Source: Rhodospirillaceae bacterium (GTDB lineage: Bacteria; Pseudomonadota; Alphaproteobacteria; Dongiales; Dongiaceae). From it: a stretch of DNA of 16,805 nt. Made by a program: the position numbers and the translations under genes. Below, piece after piece: positions 1 to 6,263 of the stretch. Location: contig JAEUKU010000221.1 in assembly GCA_016794075.1 (NCBI GenBank), forward strand, positions 1-16,805. Reading direction: 5' to 3'. The notes below the pieces were generated by a model that saw nothing but the letters and a program-made list of their open reading frames with translations, did no database searches and was not told the origin of the DNA. The stretch's first letter is position 1; every line of letters begins with the position of its first letter.

Positions 1-676
1 AGCGCTTGACGGTGTCCTTGCCGTATTGCGTCACCAGTTCCTTCAGGCGCCGCTCGCCGGTGCGGCAGGCGCCGACCTGGGCGCGGTAGTCGCCGTACCA
101 GATGTTGCTGACGCGGATCTTCTGGTGGCCCATGCGGATCAAATCGGCCTTGTCCTCGCCGTTCTCCTGGATGCGCACGCAGGGGAAATGCAACCCTTCC
201 TCGTAGATCGACTTGGCATAGGGCAGATAGGTGGTCGGCTCCGGCGCGCCGATATCGGCGTGGTGCGAGCGCGCCAGCGTCCAGAACATCGGCTCGCCGT
301 CGCAAAAGACCGGCACGCAGAGCGTGAGGTCGGCGTGATGCGTGCCGCCGTAGAAGGGCGAATTGTTGAGGAAGGCGTCACCGTCCTTGATGTCGTCGAA
401 CAGTTCCGTGATCGGCTGGGTGGTCAGTTCGAGCGCGGTGACGTGGATCGGCAGCGCCTCCTCCACCGAGACCAAGCGATGATCGTAGGTGAGGATGCCG
501 CAGGACATGTCGCGCGCGTTCTTGATCACGCTCGACCGGCTGGCCTTCATGACCGTGTTGGTCATTTCCCGGATCACGGATTCGAAGCGGTTCGACAGCA
601 CCGCCAGCAGGATCGGATCGAAACCGTCGAGCGCGCCGCGCGCGCGCTTGCCCTCGGCAACGCCGCCATCAGCCAT
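1..676 (-). CDS. Hydantoinase B / 5-oxoprolinase family protein, N-terminal part (cut by window edge)
   Basis: Reading the minus strand from an ATG at 676 gives an open frame of 225 codons to the window edge with no stop. It begins MADGGVAEGK and continues with the pattern typical of HyuB N termini: 'DPILLAVLSNRFESVIREM', then 'SRSSVIKNARDMSCGI', 'NNSPFYGGTHHADL' and 'RSHHADIGAPEPTTYLPYA'. A GGAGG ribosome site sits about 5 nt before the ATG. Family members are the B subunit of ATP-dependent N-methylhydantoinase/5-oxoprolinase-type enzymes. They open cyclic amides together with an A subunit (HyuA), which is not visible here and might lie beyond the left edge. The exact substrate cannot be told from this fragment, and acetophenone or acetone carboxylase subunits share the fold. 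The gene is divergent from the MFS exporter at 940. The family call is firm; the specificity is unknown. Confidence 0.88.
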   Translation of the reverse strand, partial: MADGGVAEGKRARGALDGFDPILLAVLSNRFESVIREMTNTVMKASRSSVIKNARDMSCGILTYDHRLVSVEEALPIHVTALELTTQPITELFDDIKDGDAFLNNSPFYGGTHHADLTLCVPVFCDGEPMFWTLARSHHADIGAPEPTTYLPYAKSIYEEGLHFPCVRIQENGEDKADLIRMGHQKIRVSNIWYGDYRAQVGACRTGERRLKELVTQYGKDTVKR

Positions 677-767
677 CTGCACCTCCCCACTTTGCTGGAG
701 CGCCGCGCAGATACGCGGAACGGCGCCCGCCGGGGCCGTCGAGGGCACCGGCAACCCGCACATTAGC

Positions 768-788
768 ATCACAACAGCTGTGATCACA
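768..788. promoter_or_regulatory. Inverted repeat between hyuB-like gene and MFS gene, possible operator
   Basis: The 263-bp gap between the two divergent starts (677-939) holds ATCACA-ACAGC-TGTGAT at 768-784, 6-bp perfect arms with a 5-nt spacer. A further ATCACA at 783-788 overlaps the right arm. The central ACAGCTGT (774-781) is itself palindromic. Its place in a divergent promoter region suggests a transcription-factor site, but no regulator gene lies beside it in the window. I see nothing else definable in this gap. Confidence 0.35.
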
Positions 789-939
789 AGACCTATGGGC
801 CGCCGGCGGCCCGGCGCGCGAGCCTTGCGGATTCAACATGACCGAATGATCAAATTCACAAGCTGCTGCCAGCGGCGAGGCGCTATGCTGGCGAAAATCC
901 TCTGAAACGCGCCTCGACCGGGGGCAATGGAGCTTCGCG

Positions 940-2148
940 GTGACGGATACGATTGCGGAATCACAAATACGGACCGCCGAGCGCACGGCGCTGGCGGTCC
1001 TGGTCTCGATCAGCTTCTGCCACATGCTGAACGACACGCTGCAATCGCTGCTGCCGTCGATCTACCCGATCCTGAAAGCGAACTACGCGCTCGATTTCGG
1101 CCAGGTCGGGCTCATCACCTTCGTGTTCCAGATCACCGCCTCGCTGCTGCAGCCCATGGTCGGGCTCTATACCGACAAGCGGCCGATGCCCTATGCGCTG
1201 GCGGCGGGAATGGCCTCGACGTTGTGCGGGATCTTGCTGCTGTCCTATGCCGGCAGCTTCCCGGTCCTGCTGCTGGCCGCGGCGCTGGTCGGCATGGGCT
1301 CCTCCGTCTTCCACCCGGAATCCTCGCGCGTGGCGCGGCTTGCCTCGGGCGGGCGGCACGGCTTCGCCCAATCCCTGTTCCAGGTCGGCGGCAATGCCGG
1401 CTCGGCGATCGGCCCGCTGCTGGCGGCCTTCATCATCCTGCCCGGCGGGCAGAGCAGCGTCGCCTGGTTCTCGCTCCTGGCGCTGACCGCCATCATCGTG
1501 CTCTTCCGCGTCGGCGCCTGGTACCAGGCGCACCGCACCATCCGCACCGGCAACGCGCGGCGGCCCATCCTCCGCGCCGAGCTCAGCCGCGGGCGCATCG
1601 CCGTGGCATTGCTGGTGCTGCTGGCGCTGATCTTTTCCAAGTTCTTCTACACCGCCAGCATCAGCTCCTATTTCACCTTCTATCTGATCGACCAGTTCGG
1701 CGTGTCGGTGCAGCGGGCACAGATCTACCTCTTCGTCTATCTCGGTGCCTTCGCCCTCGGCACCCTGGCCGGCGGGCCGATCGGCGACGCGATCGGCCGT
1801 ACCAAGGTGATCTGGTTCTCGATCCTCGGCGCCCTCCCCTTCACCCTGGCGCTGCCGCATGTGAACGAGTTCTGGACCGTGGTGCTGATGGTGCCGATCG
1901 GCCTCATCCTCTCCTCGGCCTTCTCCGCCATCCTGGTCTATGCGCAGGAGCTGCTGCCCGGGCGCGTCGGCACGGTGGCCGGCCTGTTCTTCGGCCTCGC
2001 CTTCGGCATGGGCGGCATCGGCGCAGCGCTGCTCGGCGAGCTGGCGGACCAGACCAGCATCCGCTTCGTCTACGAGCTCTGCGCCTTCCTGCCGGCGATC
2101 GGATTGCTGACCGCGTTCCTGCCCAGGCTCGAAGCGAAGAAGGCCTGA
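940..2148 (+). CDS. MFS transporter, fosmidomycin-resistance (Fsr)-like
   Basis: This is a 402-aa major facilitator protein, close in length to E. coli Fsr (about 406 aa). It uses a GTG start at 940, with GGAG about 8 nt upstream. After a short cytoplasmic N terminus comes 'FCHMLNDTLQSLLPSIYPIL', the characteristic first helix of the Fsr group. Next are 'FGQVGLITFVFQITASLLQP', the 'GLYTDKRP' loop after helix 2 and 'GMGSSVFHPESSRVARLASG'. The second half repeats the MFS pattern, with a central basic loop near residues 195-225 and 'GTLAGGPIGDAIGRTK' as the matching loop. About twelve hydrophobic helices can be traced. Family members export fosmidomycin or other small molecules with proton antiport. 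The true substrate here is unknown. The gene ends 3 nt before the convergent thioredoxin-like gene, leaving no room for a separate terminator. Confidence 0.9.
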   Translation: MTDTIAESQIRTAERTALAVLVSISFCHMLNDTLQSLLPSIYPILKANYALDFGQVGLITFVFQITASLLQPMVGLYTDKRPMPYALAAGMASTLCGILLLSYAGSFPVLLLAAALVGMGSSVFHPESSRVARLASGGRHGFAQSLFQVGGNAGSAIGPLLAAFIILPGGQSSVAWFSLLALTAIIVLFRVGAWYQAHRTIRTGNARRPILRAELSRGRIAVALLVLLALIFSKFFYTASISSYFTFYLIDQFGVSVQRAQIYLFVYLGAFALGTLAGGPIGDAIGRTKVIWFSILGALPFTLALPHVNEFWTVVLMVPIGLILSSAFSAILVYAQELLPGRVGTVAGLFFGLAFGMGGIGAALLGELADQTSIRFVYELCAFLPAIGLLTAFLPRLEAKKA

Positions 2149-2151
2149 TTC

Positions 2152-2721
2152 TCAATTCGGCGCGTTACCCGGCTTCCACTTGATCGAGCAGCCCATGGCC
2201 GGGTTCTGCTCGCGCGGCATCGGCTCGCCCGAGAGGACCGCCTCCAGCGCGCGCGTGAGATCGGCGCCGGTCACCGGCTTGCCGTTGCCCGGCGTGCTGT
2301 CGTCGAAGCGGCCGTGATAGGCGAGCTCGCGCCCGGCGTCGAACAGGAAGAATTCCGGCGTGCAGACGGCGCCATAGGCCTTGGCCACCCTCTGGCTCTC
2401 ATCCGCCAGGTAGGGAAACGGATAGCCGAAAGCATCGATGTCCTGCTGCATCCTGGCCGGGGAACCCTCCGGATAGGCTTCCCAGTTGTTGGCGTTGATG
2501 GCGACCATCGCCAGCCCGTGCGGCTGATGCCGGCGGGCGAATTCGACCAGCGCCCGCTTCAGATGCTTCACATAGGGGCAGTGATTGCACATGAACACGA
2601 CCAGCAGCGCCGGCGCCTCGGCAAAATCGGCGCGCGTGTAGACCTTGCCCGACGGGTCGGGCAACTGGAAATCCGGCGCCTTGGCGCCGAGGCTCAGCTG
2701 ATTCGTCTGGGCAATCGGCAT
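2152..2721 (-). CDS. Thioredoxin-fold (peroxiredoxin-like) family protein
   Basis: This 189-aa protein has no signal peptide and is probably cytoplasmic. It opens with 'LGAKAPDFQLPDPSGKVYT', the typical entry of AhpC/TSA-Redoxin domains. A CXXC-type motif follows in 'VVFMCNHCPYVKHLK' (Cys45, Cys48). The later 'YGAVCTPEFFLFDAGRELAY' carries the Thr-Pro (cis-proline) of the thioredoxin fold. This matches the small group often called PRX-like or thioredoxin family protein with the CNHCPYV signature; members are poorly characterised. The ATG at 2721 has GAGGTGG upstream. It is convergent with the MFS gene and lies downstream of the broken PAS-like remnant. A general thiol redox role is reasonable. 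Whether it is a peroxidase or a reductase cannot be judged. Confidence 0.88.
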   Translation of the reverse strand: MPIAQTNQLSLGAKAPDFQLPDPSGKVYTRADFAEAPALLVVFMCNHCPYVKHLKRALVEFARRHQPHGLAMVAINANNWEAYPEGSPARMQQDIDAFGYPFPYLADESQRVAKAYGAVCTPEFFLFDAGRELAYHGRFDDSTPGNGKPVTGADLTRALEAVLSGEPMPREQNPAMGCSIKWKPGNAPN

Positions 2722-2758
2722 CGCACCACCTCGTCGTTTTCGCGGCGCCCCGCAGGGC

Positions 2759-2993
2759 CTACCACCAGCCCTTGCGCCGCCCGGCCTCGAGATAGATCAG
2801 CACATGATCGACGGCTTTACCGTCGGCGGAAAGCGGCAGCAGGATCGTTTCCTGCTCCACCTCGGACCCGCTCTCGGTCTGCGTATGGTCGAAATCATAG
2901 ACCGCCTTGTGCTCCTTGACGACCAGCCACGCCCTCGCCGCAGCGATCGAGGCAGTCCGGCAGGGACATGCGGGGATAGTGGGATTTGAACAT
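2759..2993 (-). pseudogene. Likely frame-broken and truncated PAS-domain protein remnant
   Basis: The minus strand reads '...AWLVVKEHKAVYDFDHTQ' and 'ETILLPLSADGKAVDHVLIY' up to a TAG at 2759. This resembles the C-terminal strand region of the small PAS-type (PAS_5-like) proteins common in Alphaproteobacteria, where 'LLPLSDDG..VD' is typical. No ATG, GTG or TTG sits near the start of that frame in the free space. The only good N terminus, 'MFKSHYPRMSLPDCLDRC' from an ATG at 2993, is in another frame and hits a stop at 2895. Joining the two needs a frame change near 2930-2950 and would give only about 76 aa, shorter than a full PAS domain. I read this as a decayed gene that also lacks its N-terminal half. 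A sequencing indel or a real short protein is the alternative. The PAS link is by eye only. Confidence 0.5.
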
Positions 2994-3083
2994 GGCTGCG
3001 CTTGACGCGACCGCAATATGGAGCGGTTCAGTGGAAACCACGGCCCGAGGACTGGCAAGCGCCGGGCCCCGGAACACTTTACC

Positions 3084-4973
3084 TCAGGCGACGCCGCTGG
3101 GGCGCAGATCGGCGATGGCGCCCTCCGCCGGAACCCCCTCCTCCTGCAGGAAGCCGCCGGATTGCCGCTGCCACAGCCGCCAATAGGTGCCGCGCCGCGC
3201 CAGCAGCTCGGCATGGCTGCCGGTTTCCACGATGCGTCCCCCATCCAGCACCACCAGCCGGTCGAGCTTGGCGATGGTGGAAAGCCGATGCGCGATGGCG
3301 ATGACCGTGCGCCCGCGCATCAGCCCTTCGAGCTGCTCCTGGATCGCCGCCTCGACCTCGGAATCGAGCGCCGCGGTTGCCTCGTCCAGCACCAGGATCG
3401 GCGCGTTCTTCAGGATGACGCGGGCGATGGCGACGCGCTGGCGCTGGCCGCCGGAGAGCTTCACCCCGCGCTCGCCCACATGCGCCTCGAAGCCGCGCCG
3501 GCCGTGCCAGTCCTCCAGCGTCTCGATGAAGTCGAGGGCATGGGCGCGGGCCGCCGCCGCGCGCACCTCGGCCTCGGTCGCCTCCGGCCGACCGTAGCGG
3601 ATGTTGTCGCGGATCGAGCGGTGCAGCAGCGAGGTGTCCTGCGTCACCATGGCGATCTTGTCGCGCACGCTTTCCTGGGTCACGGCGGCGATGTCCTGCC
3701 CGTCGATCAGGATGCGCCCCGATTCCAGGTCATAGAAGCGCAGCAGCACGTTGACCAGCGTCGACTTGCCGGCGCCCGAGGGTCCGATGAGCCCGATGCG
3801 CTCGCCCGGCGCGATGGCGAGGTTGATGCCGTGCAGTACGCCGCGCGATGTGCCGTAGCCGAAATGCACGTCTTCGAACGTCACCGCGCCCTTCTCCACG
3901 CGCAGCGTGGCGGCGCCCGGCCGGTCCGGCATCTGGCGCGGCACCGCGATGGAGCGCATGCCCTCCTGCACCACACCGACATTCTCGAAGATGGCGGTGA
4001 CGTTCGTCGCCACCCAGCCGGCGATGTTGGCGATCTGCCAGGTCAGCGGCAGGGCCATGGCGACGATTCCGACATCGATGCTGCCGCGCGCCCACAGCCA
4101 CACCGCGGTGCCGCCGGTTCCCACCACCATCGCGGCATTGGTGGAGGACAGGCAGAGCCCGAACAGCGTGATGACCCGCTGCTGCTTGCGGAACGAGGCG
4201 GTATGCTCGTCCACCGTCTCGCGCACCACTTCGTCCTCGTCGCGCGGGCGGGCGAAGAGCTTGACCGTCTGGATGTTGGTGTAGCTGTCGACCACCCGGC
4301 CGGTCAGGGCCGAGCGCACCTCCGACATCTCGCGCGAGCAATCGCGCAGCCGCGGCACGAAATGCCGCAGCAGCAGGACATAGACGCAGAACCAGAGCGC
4401 GATCGGCAGCGCCAGCCGCAGATCCGCGCTCGCCGTCAGGGCGAGCGCGCTGCCGCCATAGACGGTGATGTACCAGACCGCGTTGGTGGAGGCGACGACG
4501 CTTTCCCGCAGCGCCGGCCCGGTCTGCATCACCCGGTTGGCGATGCGCCCGGCGAAATCATTCTGGAAAAAGCTCCAGCTCTGCCGCACCACATGCCAGT
4601 GGCTCTGCCAGCGGATCAGGTTGGTGAGGCCGGGCACGATCGCCTGGTTGGTGACCAGGTTCTGGAACAAGAGCGCGCAAGGCCGCCCGATGAGCAGCAC
4701 CGCCGCCATGATCGCGAGCTGCCAGCCATGCGTTTCGAGCAGCGCGGCCGGATCGCTCGCCGCGACCAGGCTCACCACCTTGCCGATGAAGACCGGGATG
4801 GTGGCGTCCAGCATGGCGACGATCGAGCCGGCGAGAAACAGCAGGATGACCAGCCCCCGCGCCTGCCGCGCATAGTACCAGTAGAAGCCGGCCAGGCTCG
4901 CCGGCGGCGAGGTCTCGGCGGGCTGCAGGGCGGTTGGCTCGAGCAGGCTCTCGAAGAAACGGAATATGCGCAT
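3084..4973 (-). CDS. ABC transporter, fused permease and ATPase (multidrug/lipid exporter type)
   Basis: This 629-aa half-transporter has an N-terminal membrane domain (about residues 30-330, six hydrophobic segments) and a C-terminal ATPase domain (about 360-600). All nucleotide-binding elements are intact: Walker A GPSGAGKST (397-405), Q-loop Gln445 in 'MVTQDTSLL', signature LSGGQ (506-510), Walker B ILVLDE (526-531), D-loop 'ATAALD' and the switch His562 in 'AIAHRLST'. It would work as a homodimer exporting a hydrophobic substrate from the inner membrane. The substrate is not predictable; the sequence looks like the MsbA/LmrA/MdlB-type group. The ATG at 4973 has only a weak ribosome site (GAGTCCC). 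The gene lies 122 bp downstream of the lipoprotein gene on the same strand, so co-transcription is possible but not shown. Confidence 0.93.
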   Translation of the reverse strand: MRIFRFFESLLEPTALQPAETSPPASLAGFYWYYARQARGLVILLFLAGSIVAMLDATIPVFIGKVVSLVAASDPAALLETHGWQLAIMAAVLLIGRPCALLFQNLVTNQAIVPGLTNLIRWQSHWHVVRQSWSFFQNDFAGRIANRVMQTGPALRESVVASTNAVWYITVYGGSALALTASADLRLALPIALWFCVYVLLLRHFVPRLRDCSREMSEVRSALTGRVVDSYTNIQTVKLFARPRDEDEVVRETVDEHTASFRKQQRVITLFGLCLSSTNAAMVVGTGGTAVWLWARGSIDVGIVAMALPLTWQIANIAGWVATNVTAIFENVGVVQEGMRSIAVPRQMPDRPGAATLRVEKGAVTFEDVHFGYGTSRGVLHGINLAIAPGERIGLIGPSGAGKSTLVNVLLRFYDLESGRILIDGQDIAAVTQESVRDKIAMVTQDTSLLHRSIRDNIRYGRPEATEAEVRAAAARAHALDFIETLEDWHGRRGFEAHVGERGVKLSGGQRQRVAIARVILKNAPILVLDEATAALDSEVEAAIQEQLEGLMRGRTVIAIAHRLSTIAKLDRLVVLDGGRIVETGSHAELLARRGTYWRLWQRQSGGFLQEEGVPAEGAIADLRPSGVA

Positions 4974-5095
4974 GGTCGGGACTCGGCAATATGACGCAAC
5001 AGATTGCCCGTCTCTACGCGCGATCCCAAGCGGGAAAGCTGCAAATCAGCCATCGGGAAAGCGGGCGGCTCCTGTCGCGAGGCATCCGGCCGTCG

Positions 5096-5452
5096 TCACC
5101 AGGTCGGGCGCATCTCGCCGATGGTTTCCTGCCGCTGCGCCGCGGCCTCGACCGTGCATGCCAGCATCGCCGGCTCCGCCTGGGCCTCGCCGGTGCCGAC
5201 CATGGCGGCGATCATCGAGGCCTGGATGTCGTCCAGCCCCTGCATCCGCTTGGCGTTCATGAACTCATTGAAGGGCAGCTGCCAAGCGACGCCCTCGCAG
5301 AGCCGGATGCCGGCCAGCACCTTGCCCAGTTCCACCGCCTGGCTTTGCGCGACCATGAAGGGGTCGCCCGGCGGCCGCCCCTTCGGCGGCGTCGCGCAGG
5401 CAGTCAGCGCCACCAGACCCAGCAGCAGGACCGACGCCCGCGACATGGCCAT
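5096..5452 (-). CDS. Small predicted lipoprotein of unknown function
   Basis: This 118-aa protein begins MAMSRASVLLLGLVALTAC. That is a short basic N terminus, a hydrophobic stretch and a lipobox L-T-A-C with Cys19 as the predicted lipidation site. After cleavage the chain continues 'ATPPKGRPPGDPF', a proline-rich linker typical of lipoproteins, and then a roughly 85-residue mostly helical domain with two Cys (in 'IRLCEGVAW' and 'AMLACTVEA') that could form a disulfide. ATG codons at 5452 and 5446 are both possible starts. It begins 8 nt after the stop of the 69-aa gene upstream, so the two are almost certainly co-transcribed. I recognise no family. Confidence 0.75.
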   Translation of the reverse strand: MAMSRASVLLLGLVALTACATPPKGRPPGDPFMVAQSQAVELGKVLAGIRLCEGVAWQLPFNEFMNAKRMQGLDDIQASMIAAMVGTGEAQAEPAMLACTVEAAAQRQETIGEMRPTW

Positions 5453-5460
5453 GGCGGCTC

Positions 5461-5670
5461 TCAGTCACCCGACAGCATGGTCAGCGCCGCCTGGCGCTCG
5501 CCGGGCTTCAGGCGCAGGAACAGGGTGCGGGCGGCCTTGATGTCGCGCTCGCTCTTGCTCTCCGCGGCCTTCTTGAGGGCGGCGACGCAAGGATGGTCGG
5601 CGCCGCAGATGAAAGTGAGCGCGCCGGCGAGCTTGCCCATCGCCTCGGCATCGAATTTGGGTTCGGTCAT
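5461..5670 (-). CDS. Small protein of unknown function (69 aa)
   Basis: This short protein begins MTEPKFDAEAMGKLAGALTF. It has two cysteines close together ('FICGADHPCVAALKKAAES') followed by a charged, helix-prone tail ending 'KPGERQAALTMLSGD'. There is no signal peptide or membrane helix, so it is probably cytoplasmic and helical. The ATG at 5670 is preceded by GGAAG at a suitable distance. Its stop lies 8 nt before the lipoprotein start, indicating a two-gene operon. I do not recognise a family. Coding is supported by the spacing, the ribosome site and a sensible amino-acid composition rather than by homology. Confidence 0.65.
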   Translation of the reverse strand: MTEPKFDAEAMGKLAGALTFICGADHPCVAALKKAAESKSERDIKAARTLFLRLKPGERQAALTMLSGD

Positions 5671-5867
5671 GATGGCTTCCGGGGTTGTCGTCCCGGAAAA
5701 CTAGTCTATCCGGTCTTCTCCTGCAAAGGCGCTTGGGCCGGAGCTTTTTCACCTGACCGGTTCAGTCGACCCGCCGATGTGCCCGAATTTCCTTCTCGGA
5801 ACGGCACGCCTGTTCTAGGCTGTTCCAGCTCTGCGTGTGGTGCGGCGTATGTCGTAGGGAGGGAAAC

Positions 5868-6179
5868 ATGGACCTCGTCCCACTGATCATCCAGCTCATC
5901 GCCGGCGCAATTGGCGGCAATGCGGCGGGCAAGATTCTCAAGCAATACGACCTTGGCACAGTCGGCAATTCCATTGCCGGCATTGTCGGCGGCGGCATCG
6001 GCGGCCAGATCCTCTCCGCGGTGCTCGGCGGCGCCGGCATGCCCGATGCCGCGGCGGCCACCGCCGGCGGCGGTCTCGATATCGCGTCGATCGTCAGCAG
6101 CGTCGCGGGTGGCGGCATCGGCGGCGCGGTCCTGATGGTCATCGTCGGGCTGATCCGCAAGGCGATGGCCAAAGGCTAG
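5868..6179 (+). CDS. Small glycine-rich membrane protein, unknown function
   Basis: The start is ATG 5868, chosen because GGGAGGG sits 4-10 nt upstream (5857-5863); an in-frame upstream start would lack this. The 103-aa product begins MDLVPLIIQLIAGAIGGNAA. It consists largely of Gly/Ala/Ile segments rich in GxxxG spacing ('GNSIAGIVGGGIGGQILSAV', then 'SSVAGGGIGGAVLMVIVGLI') and ends in a short basic tail 'RKAMAKG'. Two nearly identical glycine blocks, VGGGIGGQIL and AGGGIGGAVL, suggest internal duplication. Such GxxxG runs favour tight helix packing, so an oligomeric inner-membrane protein is plausible. Similar short uncharacterised proteins are known to me from alphaproteobacteria, but no function. 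It stands alone, divergent from the 69-aa gene and convergent with the PLP enzyme gene. Confidence 0.75.
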   Translation: MDLVPLIIQLIAGAIGGNAAGKILKQYDLGTVGNSIAGIVGGGIGGQILSAVLGGAGMPDAAAATAGGGLDIASIVSSVAGGGIGGAVLMVIVGLIRKAMAKG

Positions 6180-6183
6180 CGTT

Positions 6184-6262
6184 AGTCCCAAGCGGGAGAG
6201 AACGCCACGCGAGGCGGTGTGCGGCCCCGCGCCGCGAGAGCGACGCGGGGCCCGCTGGGACT
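6184..6262. terminator. Nested hairpin between convergent genes, probable bidirectional terminator
   Basis: The 84-bp gap between the convergent ends (6179 and 6264) contains two inverted repeats. The inner GGCCCCGCG (6223-6231) pairs perfectly with CGCGGGGCC (6244-6252). The outer AGTCCCAAGCGGG (6184-6196) pairs with CCCGCTGGGACT (6251-6262) apart from one bulged A; the two overlap by 2 nt, so they would compete or stack. There is no clear T-run on either side, so this is not a textbook intrinsic terminator. Position and stability still make transcription termination or 3'-end protection for both genes the simplest reading. Confidence 0.55.
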
Positions 6263-6263
6263 C

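Noticed and set aside
26..766. 246-codon plus-strand frame at the left edge
   Set aside because: The minus strand reads as a convincing hydantoinase B N terminus over the same bases. The plus frame has no motif.
3018..4994. Very long open frame (658 codons) on the plus strand across the ABC transporter
   Set aside because: It is antisense to a gene with every ABC motif intact. The translation is low in hydrophobic residues and rich in Arg, Asp, His and Gln, the usual shadow of a GC-rich gene. It has no recognisable domain.
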